From a virus, in the IMG/VR virus record IMGVR_UViG_3300027911_000029, positions 1-41,338 of that record: a stretch of 41,338 nucleotides of DNA; one strand, written 5' to 3'. Below the pieces are notes generated by a model, which was given only the letters and a program-made list of their open reading frames with translations, had not been told where the DNA came from and did not search any database. Shown one piece after another: positions 21,453 to 27,769 of this stretch. Made by a program: the position numbers and the translations under genes. The stretch's first letter is position 1. Every line of letters starts with the position of its first letter.

Positions 21453-22640
21453 TCACTGGCTCGCCTCCAGCTCGTAACCCCAAGCCTTCAGCGCCTCAAT
21501 CACCACTAGCGGCTCACGCTTCCAGGCCTTCGCCACCAGACGGATTGCGTCGATGCGTTTCAGTGGCGCCTGGTAGCGCGGATCCGTGGGGTCGAGATCG
21601 AAGCCGTAGCCGCCTTGCGCTTCGACGTGCCGCGTGCGTCCGCGTTCGAGCGCGGCGACCTGAGCCATGAACGTGATGCACTCGCGTTTCGTCAGCTTGG
21701 GCTGGGGAGCGCGCTCTGTGCTGCGATGCGGCGCTTCCACTGAGCGGTGTTCCGCCGCTGCCGGCCGGGTCGGCGCTGCTGGCGGTCGTTCCCGTACAGG
21801 CGAGGACGGCGCAGCGGGCGGCAGCGGTGGAGGCTCCGGCTGCGGGGACTTGCGGGGAAATTCGGTAATCGAAGCCGGCTGCGGCGCGGGCTGCTGCTTG
21901 TATTCCGAGTAGGTGCGCGCTTTGAACTGATGCAGCTCGCGGCAGCGTCGCGCCGTGCGGAAGGCGTCGATGTTGACTTCGTACATGTGCGGCCGGCAGA
22001 ACTCGTCGAAGTTCGGCTTGCCCTCCGGAGTCTTCGCGCGTCCCACGTAGCCGCACGATTCGCACGTGCCCGTCTCGCGCTGGGTTCCGCAGCGCGGACA
22101 GTTCGCCCATGAATTCGCCGTGCGCAGCTTGCGCCAGTAGCCGAGCTTCACCGCGCGCCGTGCGCGCCAGCGTGCCGTGGAGCGGCAGCACACGCCCTGA
22201 AACATCATGCCGATGAGCGAGACGCAGATCACTCCGGTCACCGCGCCATCGTCCTGGGGCCAGCGCCCGCGCGCTTTCAGCGCGGCGAGTGTGCCCTGGC
22301 GGACGGAGTGCGGCGCGCCGGAATACTCCACAATGGCGAGCATTTCGTCGTAGGAAAAGCCGCGCTTTTTTGCGCTAGAAGGAGCGTCCGAATTGGGATA
22401 TAGTGCGGCTATCGACGGGGCGGCCATAGGCTCAACTGTCGTGTTGTCGCGAAGCAACGTTTCACCGGCGCGAGAGTTGATGGCTCTCGCGCCGTTCGTT
22501 TTTTCAAACCAGAGCTTGACGGATTGCGCTGGCTTTTTCGGCGGCAGCGCTTCCAACGGCCCGAGCGCATTCCTGCGCGCCTCGATTGCGGGCCAAACTT
22601 TTTCCGGATGAAGGCCCAGAACCTCGTAGCTCGCCAGCAC
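21453..22640 (-). CDS. Putative replication/regulatory protein with zinc finger
   Basis: A 395-codon frame with a GTG at 22640. An ATG at 22425-22427 (giving 324 aa) is the more conservative start, because the codons before it cross a perfect hairpin. The central part has GFSYDEMLAIVEYSG and LKARGRWPQDD, which look like a winged-helix module, then a zinc knuckle CPRCGTQRETGTCESCGY. A long Pro-rich linker follows, and the C-terminal domain begins LTKRECITFMAQVAAL and ends VVIEALKAWGYELEASQ. The layout resembles phage replication initiators or regulators, but I see no catalytic motif. A hairpin lies after its stop. Confidence 0.55.
   Translation of the reverse strand: MLASYEVLGLHPEKVWPAIEARRNALGPLEALPPKKPAQSVKLWFEKTNGARAINSRAGETLLRDNTTVEPMAAPSIAALYPNSDAPSSAKKRGFSYDEMLAIVEYSGAPHSVRQGTLAALKARGRWPQDDGAVTGVICVSLIGMMFQGVCCRSTARWRARRAVKLGYWRKLRTANSWANCPRCGTQRETGTCESCGYVGRAKTPEGKPNFDEFCRPHMYEVNIDAFRTARRCRELHQFKARTYSEYKQQPAPQPASITEFPRKSPQPEPPPLPPAAPSSPVRERPPAAPTRPAAAEHRSVEAPHRSTERAPQPKLTKRECITFMAQVAALERGRTRHVEAQGGYGFDLDPTDPRYQAPLKRIDAIRLVAKAWKREPLVVIEALKAWGYELEASQ
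22399..22504 (+). ncRNA. Probable plus-strand short RNA ending in a strong intrinsic terminator
   Basis: A TATAGT -10-like box (22399-22404) is followed by about 60 bases containing a small GTTGT/GCAAC hairpin. Then comes a perfect 10-bp GC-rich stem GGCGCGAGAG/CTCTCGCGCC (22467-22476 with 22484-22493, 7-nt loop) and GTTCGTTTTTT (T-run 22499-22504). The terminator works only on the plus strand. No ORF is present. The RNA (about 95 nt) would be antisense to the 5' end of the minus-strand gene at 21453-22640. No good -35 is seen at the usual distance. Confidence 0.55.
22467..22504 (+). terminator. Intrinsic terminator (plus strand)
   Basis: A 10-bp uninterrupted GC-rich stem with a 7-nt loop (TTGATGG), followed within six bases by six T residues. 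This is a textbook Rho-independent terminator on the plus strand, although no plus-strand protein gene lies upstream of it. Confidence 0.8.
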
Positions 22641-22696
22641 CTGCGGGGAGCACTCTCGGGCGCGCTTGTAGCAGCCTTGTCAAGAGGCGAGGGCGA

Positions 22697-23011
22697 TTAG
22701 GCAGCAGCCGCAAGGTGCCTCCCGCTGGTCGAATCGCTAGGGGCGACGCGCACTGCAGGACGGCGGCGAGTTGACATAATACCTGCCGTCGGACCAGCCA
22801 GCGTCGCGAGAACGCGCCGATCGTCGCTACCACCGCCGCCGTCAGGCGGCGCGCCATCGGGGCTGCCGCCGTGCTTCTTTCCCCACCGTGCTTGCGCGGC
22901 GCGGCGTGCAGAGTCGCGACGTTGCTCCGGGGTTAACTTTTGAGCGCGGGCGTGACCGCCGATGTGTCCGGCTTCCGCGCAGGTGAGAAGTTTTGCTGTT
23001 CCGTCCGCCAT
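22697..23011 (-). CDS. Small basic protein of a plasmid/phage-associated family
   Basis: The start chosen is the Met at 23011; the upstream part of the frame crosses non-coding repeats. The 104-residue product begins MADGTAKLLTCAEAGHIGGH and continues ARAQKLTPEQRRDSARRAAQ and ARWGKK, resembling short GGxARAxKLTPEQR...ARWxK peptides common on mobile elements, likely DNA-contacting helices. The C-terminus is Gly/Pro/Arg-rich and disordered. The ribosome site is weak, so the start is uncertain. Confidence 0.5.
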   Translation of the reverse strand: MADGTAKLLTCAEAGHIGGHARAQKLTPEQRRDSARRAAQARWGKKHGGSPDGAPPDGGGGSDDRRVLATLAGPTAGIMSTRRRPAVRVAPSDSTSGRHLAAAA

Positions 23012-23362
23012 GGCGATGATTTTTAGCAGAATGCGTAGCCTCACGCAAGCGAAATCCTGTGCATCGCTGTGGAAAAGCTGCCTTCCGTGGTTCCCCCCCG
23101 GCAAGTGGTATGACAATTACTACCCGTACAGAGGTTGCTACCTGCTGGACCTTTCAGCACGTTCAGAACTTGCTACCTGCTGGAAGTTGCTCTCCAAAAG
23201 GGTTTGTTCTTGTCTATAGAGTAAATAAACCCATCCCTTACCCTTCCCACGCATTGCGGAGGCGCGCACACCCCGCGCGCGATTCTGAAAGGCATTTTCT
23301 GGACGAGCAACCCCAACCCCAAGAGCAAAAGCCGCCTGTCGAAGCGGCGAAGCAACTTCAAC
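23012..23362. other. Non-coding region with repeats upstream of the early operon
   Basis: About 350 bases without a credible gene. It contains a C-run (TTCCCCCCCGG at about 23091), the paired 15-bp direct repeats at 23135-23184 and an AT-rich patch (TCTATAGAGTAAATAAA at about 23213-23230) that could serve as promoter or unwinding element. Open frames on the minus strand here pass through the terminator at 23364-23395 and are not convincing. Confidence 0.5.
23135..23184. repeat. Direct repeats TTGCTACCTGCTGGA (iteron/operator-like)
   Basis: Two identical 15-bp copies at 23135-23149 and 23170-23184, 35 bp apart, with a third partial copy (GTTGCT at about 23186). Each is preceded by GA plus two bases. 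They sit beside an AT-rich patch and upstream of the minus-strand gene at 22697-23011 and the putative replication protein gene. This fits a regulator-binding region or a small iteron-type origin. Confidence 0.6.
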
Positions 23363-23363
23363 A

Positions 23364-23395
23364 CCAAAAGAAAAAGGCCCGAACGGTTCGGGCCT
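23364..23395 (-). terminator. Intrinsic terminator (minus strand)
   Basis: On the minus strand, a perfect 9-bp stem AGGCCCGAA/TTCGGGCCT (23395-23387 with 23383-23375) with a 3-nt loop is followed by TTTTTCTTTT. It lies downstream of the serine recombinase gene and would end that transcript before the early operon. Confidence 0.85.
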
Positions 23396-23639
23396 CGGGT
23401 GCTCGCGGTGTTCTCTTGGGGTGTCATCCACCCTGTTTAATTTTGACCAGACTTCCCTCTGCAGGCTCGGCCCACTCTGCGGTCCAGCAGATGGGCGATT
23501 TCGTGTTAGGACTCTTCTGGAGGGACGGCTGCGAACCGACTGTCGTGGCCATGCTGGACTATGCCCAGGCGGGGCTCTGCGGGAAAGTGGGGCTTCGAGT
23601 CAGCCCTTCTCACGATTACAAGTCCGGTGCGCAGCTCTA
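23396..23639. other. Non-coding gap downstream of the recombinase gene
   Basis: About 245 bases without a credible gene on either strand. The part nearest the recombinase (about 23565-23650, minus strand) has a faint tRNA-Thr-like string that does not fold into a cloverleaf. A recombination site for the neighbouring serine recombinase could lie here, but no clear inverted repeat marks it. Confidence 0.4.
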
Positions 23640-24155
23640 CTAGCTCGCGTGCTTACTCCGGCGCCAGAGTGTCGTCTTCGACGGCCCGCGCTCGCCGATC
23701 TTCGGCCCTGGTTTCTTCGCGCCCAGTTTCTTCATGCCGTTGCGGATCCGCTCCGCGATCAGGCTGCGCTCCAACTCCGCGACGGCGCCCAGGATGGTGA
23801 AGACCAGCTTGCCGTAGGGCGTCGAGGTGTCGATCGATTCCGTCAGGCTTACGAAGTCGATCTTCAGCGCCTGGAACTTTTCGAGCGAGTTGACCAGGTG
23901 GCGAACCGAGCGCGCGAAGCGATCGAACTTCCACACCACGATCGCTTTGAAATCGCGCCGGCCGCGTTCCGCGTCGGCCATCATCTCGTCGAGGGCTGGG
24001 CGCGATTCCTTCGCGCCGCTCCAGCCGTGGTCGACGTATTCGTGCGTGATCTCCCAGCCGCGGGTGCGGCACATCTCACGCAGGGGCTGCAGCTGGGCCT
24101 CTGGATCCTGGTGGGTGTGGGCCTTGGAAACCCGCGCGTAGAGGGCCACTTTCAT
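23640..24155 (-). CDS. Serine recombinase (resolvase/invertase type)
   Basis: A 171-residue small serine recombinase. The catalytic Ser is S10 in KVALYARVSK. The core follows with WEITHEYVDHGWSGAKESRP, then FKAIVVWKFDRFARSVRHLV carrying the conserved Arg residues, and GKLVFTILGAVAELERSLIA and ERIRNGM of the long E-helix. The C-terminal helix-turn-helix is short (ERGPSKTTLWRRSKHAS), below the usual length. It could act as a resolvase, a DNA invertase or, less likely, an integrase; the large C-terminal domain of phage serine integrases is absent. A GTTTGTTAACTAAC site lies eight bases before its ATG. Confidence 0.88.
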   Translation of the reverse strand: MKVALYARVSKAHTHQDPEAQLQPLREMCRTRGWEITHEYVDHGWSGAKESRPALDEMMADAERGRRDFKAIVVWKFDRFARSVRHLVNSLEKFQALKIDFVSLTESIDTSTPYGKLVFTILGAVAELERSLIAERIRNGMKKLGAKKPGPKIGERGPSKTTLWRRSKHAS

Positions 24156-24162
24156 GGGGTGA

Positions 24163-24176
24163 GTTTGTTAACTAAC
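24163..24176. promoter_or_regulatory. Operator-like palindrome next to the recombinase start
   Basis: GTTTGTTAACTAAC matches the perfect palindrome found at 25623-25636 in 13 of 14 positions. It overlaps the leader of the recombinase mRNA, so a bound repressor would block its expression. Confidence 0.6.
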
Positions 24177-24206
24177 TAGTAAAAAGCGCGCGTAAGTTGC
24201 TGATAG

Positions 24207-24221
24207 TTCACTTCAGGTGAA
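24207..24221. promoter_or_regulatory. Inverted repeat TTCAC-TTCAG-GTGAA
   Basis: A 5-bp inverted repeat with a 5-bp spacer in the 85-bp gap between the recombinase gene and the gene ending at 24241. The size suits a dimeric regulator site or promoter-proximal element. No other copy was noticed in the window. Confidence 0.35.
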
Positions 24222-24240
24222 TTGAAACGGCCGCTAGCCC

Positions 24241-24543
24241 TCAAAATCCGCCCGGCGCTGCGATGATGCGGTCCAGAAAGGCCTTCAGACCAGGGCGCTG
24301 CTGGGGCGGCACTGCGAAGGGATCCAGCCGGGCGAGCCAGCGGTCCAGCTTTTTCTCCTGTTGCCTGGTCGGGCCCGGCGCCGTCGCGAAGAGTTGTTTC
24401 TTCGCGGCGCCGGTTCCCACCCAGCGCGTGAACTTGCCGACGTGTTCCTTGTCGGTGTCGATTGCCAGGTCGCTTGCGTGGCCGCGGGCTTTGGTGCAGC
24501 GATCGCCGGCGAAGTGTTCCCTGCAGCGGTCAGCGGCCTTCAA
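24241..24543 (-). CDS. Small early protein, TTG start coupled to upstream gene
   Basis: A 100-residue product is obtained from the TTG at 24541-24543, which overlaps the upstream TGA (TTGA). The longer frame upstream is antisense-like shadow sequence. It begins LKAADRCREHFAGDRCTKAR with CxxH...C suggesting a metal site, then HASDLAIDTDKEHVGKFTRW, and ends with LDRWLARLDPFAVPPQQRPG and a short helix. No family recognised. Confidence 0.5.
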   Translation of the reverse strand: MKAADRCREHFAGDRCTKARGHASDLAIDTDKEHVGKFTRWVGTGAAKKQLFATAPGPTRQQEKKLDRWLARLDPFAVPPQQRPGLKAFLDRIIAAPGGF

Positions 24544-25040
24544 CGGTTGCTCCGGCGCCGATCTTCGCGCGTCGGCCGCACGTCGAGCGACGGTTTTTTG
24601 TCTTGCGTCACCTGGCACTGCAGCAGCAACGCCATCAGCTTCGGCGAGAGCTTTTCCGTCTTCACGATCTCCGCGGCGCTTGCCTTCATCGTCCAGCGCG
24701 TGCTGGCCTCAAAAATCTTTTTCAGCAGCCTGGTCTGCTTCGTCTTCACCAGCGCTTCGCGGAAGCGCTCCACGGCCGCGGCGTCCTGCGTGGTGTATTG
24801 GCTGAAGATCGCGACTATCTCCCACACGATGCCGTGCAGGATCTTCGCCTTCTGCGCGTGCGGTCCGCCGCAGGCACTGACCAGTTCGATCAGCTCAGCT
24901 TCCTTTGCGGCGATCTCTTTCCGCAACGCGCCGATCTCAGTGTTGGCTTTTTCCAGCTCGAGCTTGAGCTGGTAGAAATATTCAGCGCGGCTGTCGACCT
25001 CCATCGGCATCGGCGCCGGCGTGATGGTTGCCGCGCTCAT
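24540..25040 (-). CDS. Coiled-coil early protein
   Basis: A 166-residue protein from the ATG at 25040, overlapping the regulator's stop (ATGA). Residues 18-60 form a strong coiled coil (AEYFYQLKLELEKANTEIGA then LRKEIAAKEAELIELVSACG). The C-terminal part is helical and basic, with FREALVKTKQTRLLKKIFEA and an end rich in Arg (PTREDRRRSNR). It is co-translated with the OmpR-type protein and may be its partner. Function unknown. Confidence 0.6.
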   Translation of the reverse strand: MSAATITPAPMPMEVDSRAEYFYQLKLELEKANTEIGALRKEIAAKEAELIELVSACGGPHAQKAKILHGIVWEIVAIFSQYTTQDAAAVERFREALVKTKQTRLLKKIFEASTRWTMKASAAEIVKTEKLSPKLMALLLQCQVTQDKKPSLDVRPTREDRRRSNR

Positions 25041-25480
25041 GCGGCCTTCCGCGGATCGATCAGCCGGTAGCCGGCGCGCGCCACCGCCGTCTCGATCAAA
25101 TGGGATCCGACTTTCTTGCGCAGTTGGTTCACCAGCACTTCGAGCCGGTTGGTTCCGAAAGCGTCGTGTGCCGGCCACAGCTTCGAGCGCAGCACATCGC
25201 GCGCAACCGGGCGCGGTGCGTTGCGCGTCAGGATTTCGAGAAGACGGAATTCCATTCTGGTCAGCTCGATGTGACGACGCTGTTCCGCGCTGGGCTCGTG
25301 GGAAAGCATCGCGCCAGCCATCGAGAGCCGCGGGACGCCTGAGACGGTGACAACGTGCTCGTAGCGGTCGAGCGTGATGACGCCGAACTCGAGGAAGCGG
25401 CCGACCGGCTCTGCATCGCAGAGCGCGCGGTGCGCAAATTCGCCGGCGTCGACGGTTGCGGTTTTGGTGAGCAGCGTCAT
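25037..25480 (-). CDS. Orphan OmpR/PhoB-type winged-helix DNA-binding protein
   Basis: A 147-residue protein from the ATG at 25478-25480. Residues about 30-140 form a Trans_reg_C domain: FLEFGVITLDRYEHVVTVSG for the N-terminal strands, IELTRMEFRLLEILTRNAPR for helix 1 and its turn, ARDVLRSKLWPA, the recognition helix TNRLEVLVNQLRKKVGSHLI, and GYRLI for the wing. There is no receiver domain, and 18-20 extra residues (RLSMAGAMLSHEPSAEQRRH) are inserted between the strands and helix 1. It is therefore an unphosphorylated regulator, probably of the phage's own switch. It lies opposite to the divergent plus-strand gene at 25652. Confidence 0.85.
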   Translation of the reverse strand: MTLLTKTATVDAGEFAHRALCDAEPVGRFLEFGVITLDRYEHVVTVSGVPRLSMAGAMLSHEPSAEQRRHIELTRMEFRLLEILTRNAPRPVARDVLRSKLWPAHDAFGTNRLEVLVNQLRKKVGSHLIETAVARAGYRLIDPRKAA

Positions 25481-25651
25481 GGGGCAATGATCGTCGACCG
25501 AGTTCCTGATGGACAATGCACGTTGGTAACTGCAGCGCGGTGCCGACCTGCTATTTACTCTGCTGATTCCTGCCACTAGACCCATCGGAAGCGCTCAGGA
25601 GTTTGTTAGCAAACCCGTGCTAGTTTGTTAACAAACGCCTAGGAGGCCAAC
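25481..25651. promoter_or_regulatory. Divergent control region with paired palindromes
   Basis: These 171 bp separate the minus-strand regulator gene from the plus-strand gene at 25652. GTTTGTTAGCAAAC (25601-25614) and the perfect palindrome GTTTGTTAACAAAC (25623-25636) are centred 22 bp apart, about two helix turns, on the same face. The second overlaps TGCTAGTTT (25618-25626), an extended -10-like element for the plus-strand gene. Bound protein would block that promoter. Confidence 0.7.
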
Positions 25652-26035
25652 ATGGGACGTCCACGCCAGCCGCAGATCTGCTGTTCGTCAAAGTGCCTGC
25701 GCGAGATCCAACCGACGGAAAAGGCCGTCGCGCTGACCTGCTTCGCGCAGACGCTGGGCATGGGCAAGCGCCGATCGTCGAAGTCTGAACGGCTTTTCCT
25801 CTGCCCGCAGTGCGCTCACCGCGTCGCCGGCGTCGAGAAGGAGCCTCCGCGCACGGCGCCCTTCGATCTTGCCATTTTCAAAGTTCTGCTCGACCTGGTC
25901 GGCGCCGATCCCGATGTCGCGCAGGCCAGCTGGGAACTGCTGCAGCAACGTCGCCAGGCGCTGCTCTATGCAACTCCCCAGCTCACTGAAGGCGAGATCC
26001 TGCCGCCGCCGCGCCGACTCAAAGAAGCGAGCTAG
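25652..26035 (+). CDS. Divergent early protein with zinc pairs
   Basis: A 127-residue plus-strand protein behind a very strong ribosome site (CTAGGAGGCCAAC before ATG). Residues 1-18 contain QICCSSKCLREI and residues about 50-55 LCPQCAHR, so two Cys pairs bracket a basic stretch (GMGKRRSSKSERLF): a zinc-ribbon-type module. The C-terminal half is helical (FDLAIFKVLLDLVGADPDVA, QASWELLQQRRQAL). It is the first gene on the other side of the operator pair, so it is a candidate early regulator. No family recognised. Confidence 0.7.
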   Translation: MGRPRQPQICCSSKCLREIQPTEKAVALTCFAQTLGMGKRRSSKSERLFLCPQCAHRVAGVEKEPPRTAPFDLAIFKVLLDLVGADPDVAQASWELLQQRRQALLYATPQLTEGEILPPPRRLKEAS

Positions 26036-26042
26036 GCGCGCG

Positions 26043-26060
26043 AGCCCGTGCTAGTCTGCG
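26043..26060 (+). promoter_or_regulatory. Promoter-like element CCCGTGCTAGTCTG
   Basis: The string CCCGTGCTAGT here matches that at 25613-25625 before the other plus-strand early gene. Both contain a TGCTAGT extended -10-like core and stand 25-40 bases before an ATG with a strong ribosome site. Repetition at two starts supports a promoter. Confidence 0.45.
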
Positions 26061-26082
26061 CGGTGAAGGAGGGCACACACCC

Positions 26083-26394
26083 ATGCCTCATTACGCAGAT
26101 GGAACTCCCGCCAAGCACGGCGACCTGGTCATGCGCAAAGAAAAGCACGAGCAGGGAACTGAGATGCTCGGCATCGTCGCAACGATCTCACCGGGCACCG
26201 ACACCTGCAACGCTCAGGTTCTGCCGCTCGCCATGCGCCAGAAGGGCGCCGCGGGCTGGCTTCCCATGATGGGCTCGCCGCCAAACTGGCACGTCACTCT
26301 CTCCGAGTGCTCAAAGCTAGGAGGCGACGACGCGCGCATGCCCTCGGCCTTCGACACGCGCGCCCACGTCGAGCGTGCGCTCGCCAGTGGATGA
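26083..26394 (+). CDS. Small plus-strand early protein
   Basis: A 103-residue protein behind GAAGGAGGGCACACACCC. It begins MPHYADGTPAKHGDLVMRKE, then GTEMLGIVATISPGTDTCNA with alternating strands, LPLAMRQKGAAGWLPMMGSP, and ends in a short helix. The N-terminal Y-x-DGTPAKxGDLV pattern resembles a small phage family I have seen without known function. It lies downstream of the 25652 gene. Its 3' end overlaps the convergent gene at 26317 by 78 nt. Confidence 0.65.
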   Translation: MPHYADGTPAKHGDLVMRKEKHEQGTEMLGIVATISPGTDTCNAQVLPLAMRQKGAAGWLPMMGSPPNWHVTLSECSKLGGDDARMPSAFDTRAHVERALASG

Positions 26395-26538
26395 TTTTCG
26401 CGCTCGTTCACGCGCGGCCGCGCGTGCGAGTTGCTCGCCGAAAGGATCCTTCCGCTGTTCCATCGCATACAGCGGACAGCTTGTGGCGCGATGCCCGATC
26501 GCGCCACAAATCCTGCAGCTGGCATAGTGTCCGTTCAT
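26317..26538 (-). CDS. Small CCHC zinc-knuckle protein
   Basis: A 73-residue protein; the ATG at 26538 is placed six bases after GAAGAG, better than the Met two codons upstream. Near the N-terminus NGHYASCRICGAIGHRATSC shows exactly C-x2-C-x4-H-x4-C, the retroviral-type zinc knuckle, which binds single-stranded nucleic acid. The rest is charged and helical (QLARAAARERARKSS). Such knuckles are uncommon in phage lysis regions. The 3' half overlaps the plus-strand gene. Confidence 0.55.
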   Translation of the reverse strand: MNGHYASCRICGAIGHRATSCPLYAMEQRKDPFGEQLARAAARERARKSSTGERTLDVGARVEGRGHARVVAS

Positions 26539-26548
26539 TCCCATCTCT

Positions 26549-26767
26549 TCAAAGTTTGCCCGCGGCCTTCTGCAGCGCCGTCGAGATCTCCTGGCGGATG
26601 CCGGTTACATCGTTGCTGAAGTGAACCTTCGCCGCGTCGACTTCCGCGGTCACATGCGCCTTGATCGCCTCGGCTTCGCTGATCACGTATTTGTGGACAA
26701 CCACGCCGAGCGTGAAGGCGGCGATAGCGAGAACGGTGACGGTGATGGCAATGGTGAGTGGGTCCAT
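26549..26767 (-). CDS. Membrane-anchored coiled-coil protein of the lysis cluster
   Basis: A 72-residue protein with an N-terminal membrane helix (PLTIAITVTVLAIAAFTLGV, residues 3-22) and a helical periplasmic or cytoplasmic rest (ISEAEAIKAHVTAEVDAAKV, then IRQEISTALQKAAGKL). The position after the holin and the N-terminal anchor with a coiled coil suit an i-spanin-like protein, although it is shorter than most. No o-spanin lipoprotein was found beside it. Confidence 0.55.
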   Translation of the reverse strand: MDPLTIAITVTVLAIAAFTLGVVVHKYVISEAEAIKAHVTAEVDAAKVHFSNDVTGIRQEISTALQKAAGKL

Positions 26768-26799
26768 GTTTCTTTTTTCTCCTTCGAAGAGTTGAAGTT

Positions 26800-27345
26800 C
26801 TATTTCTGGATCGCCGGCGCCTGCGCCAGAAGTTCGGTCTTGCGATCGCTGCCGGCCGAGCTGCCGAAGTAGTAAGAGATCACCGCCGTCCAGGCCGTTG
26901 AGAGCGAGCCCAGCAGCAGCAGCAACGCGTCGTGAGCAGCCGAGGGCACGGAGCGGAACATCATGAAGGCCAGCACTCCGAAGAATCCCAGCGTCACCAG
27001 GAAGGCCAGCAAGGCCGGCACGCGGTCCTTCAGCTTGACCTCGCGATCGCGAGCATTCGCACGATCCGCCTCAGCCGTTGCTGCCAGAGTCTCGGCGTCT
27101 TTGTAGCCGAGTTCGGCCATCTGCGCCTGGAAGTCTTGCTCGGCTTTGATCAGCGCGGCGCGTTGCGTGGGATCCGCCAGCGCAGTTGCGATCGCCGTCG
27201 AGATCCCGTCGCTCGTCGGCGCAATCGTGCCCACGTTCAGCGCTTTGCCTAACAGTGAAGCAGCCATTGAGCCGATCGGACCGCCCAGAGAAGCCGCGGC
27301 CGAGATGAAAGGAAACGATTTTTTCACAACATCGTTGAAGCTCAT
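26800..27345 (-). CDS. Holin, 3-TM type
   Basis: A 181-residue holin resembling the GTA_holin_3TM family. The N-terminus has FPFISAAASLGGPIGSMAAS. An amphipathic middle (AEQDFQAQMAELGYKDAETL, DRANARDREVKLKDR) precedes two close membrane helices (VPALLAFLVTLGFFGVLAFM, then ALLLLLGSLSTAWTAVISYY), and it ends with the typical FGSSAGSDRKTELLAQA. Holins open the inner membrane so that lysozyme reaches the cell wall. It starts behind AGAGGAGCAACGTAT, 13 bases after the lysozyme stop. Confidence 0.85.
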   Translation of the reverse strand: MSFNDVVKKSFPFISAAASLGGPIGSMAASLLGKALNVGTIAPTSDGISTAIATALADPTQRAALIKAEQDFQAQMAELGYKDAETLAATAEADRANARDREVKLKDRVPALLAFLVTLGFFGVLAFMMFRSVPSAAHDALLLLLGSLSTAWTAVISYYFGSSAGSDRKTELLAQAPAIQK

Positions 27346-27358
27346 ATACGTTGCTCCT

Positions 27359-27769
27359 CTATTGCCAGAATCCGGTTTCGATCTGCAGCGCCAGGCGTTG
27401 CGCGCGAATGCCGACCTGCTTTGCCCAAAGTGAATCGAGCATTTCCGCGGCCGCGGTTTTGTAGTCGCCGGCCTGCAGCGCCGCCAGGAATTTGTGGAAG
27501 TTCATCAGCGCGCCGATGCCCATGTTGAAACACATGTTCACTAGCGCCGCCTCGCGCACCTCATCGAGCCCGCCTGCCCAGGGCAGGTACTGCTCGAGGT
27601 GAGAGCGTGCGTTCTGGATGTCGTTGGCCAGCAGCGCGAGCGCTTCGGCTTGCGTGACGCCGACGTCATCGAGGTTGCGGCCGACGCCGATCGTCAGCTT
27701 GCCCACGGAGTCGCGATAGGGCTTCAGCCGCAGCTCTTCGTCGCGCACCAGTTGTTCGACCAGGCTCAT
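27359..27769 (-). CDS. T4-type lysozyme (GH24 endolysin)
   Basis: A 136-residue muramidase that cuts peptidoglycan at lysis. The catalytic triad falls at the same positions as in T4 lysozyme: E11, D20 and T26 in VRDEELRLKPYRDSVGKLTI. The GVGRNLDD loop, ALVNMCFNMGIGALMNFHKF and a late WAKQVGIRAQRLALQIETG are typical of the family. There is no signal peptide, so release depends on the holin encoded 13 bases downstream. Its ATG overlaps the tail-tip stop by one base (TGATG). Confidence 0.95.
   Translation of the reverse strand: MSLVEQLVRDEELRLKPYRDSVGKLTIGVGRNLDDVGVTQAEALALLANDIQNARSHLEQYLPWAGGLDEVREAALVNMCFNMGIGALMNFHKFLAALQAGDYKTAAAEMLDSLWAKQVGIRAQRLALQIETGFWQ

Noticed and set aside
23138-23431. 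Minus-strand frames across the terminator at 23364-23395
   Set aside because: The stem and T-run encode part of the putative peptides and there is no ribosome site; the terminator is the better explanation.
23565-23650. tRNA-Thr-like string on the minus strand (GTAGAGC ... CTTGTAA ... GACTCGA)
   Set aside because: The anticodon stem does not pair, ten bases instead of five separate D-arm and anticodon loop, and no acceptor stem exists. At most a decayed fragment, more likely chance.
23640-24155. Calling the serine recombinase the phage integrase
   Set aside because: At 171 residues it lacks the large C-terminal DNA-binding domain of phage serine integrases; resolvase or invertase is safer.
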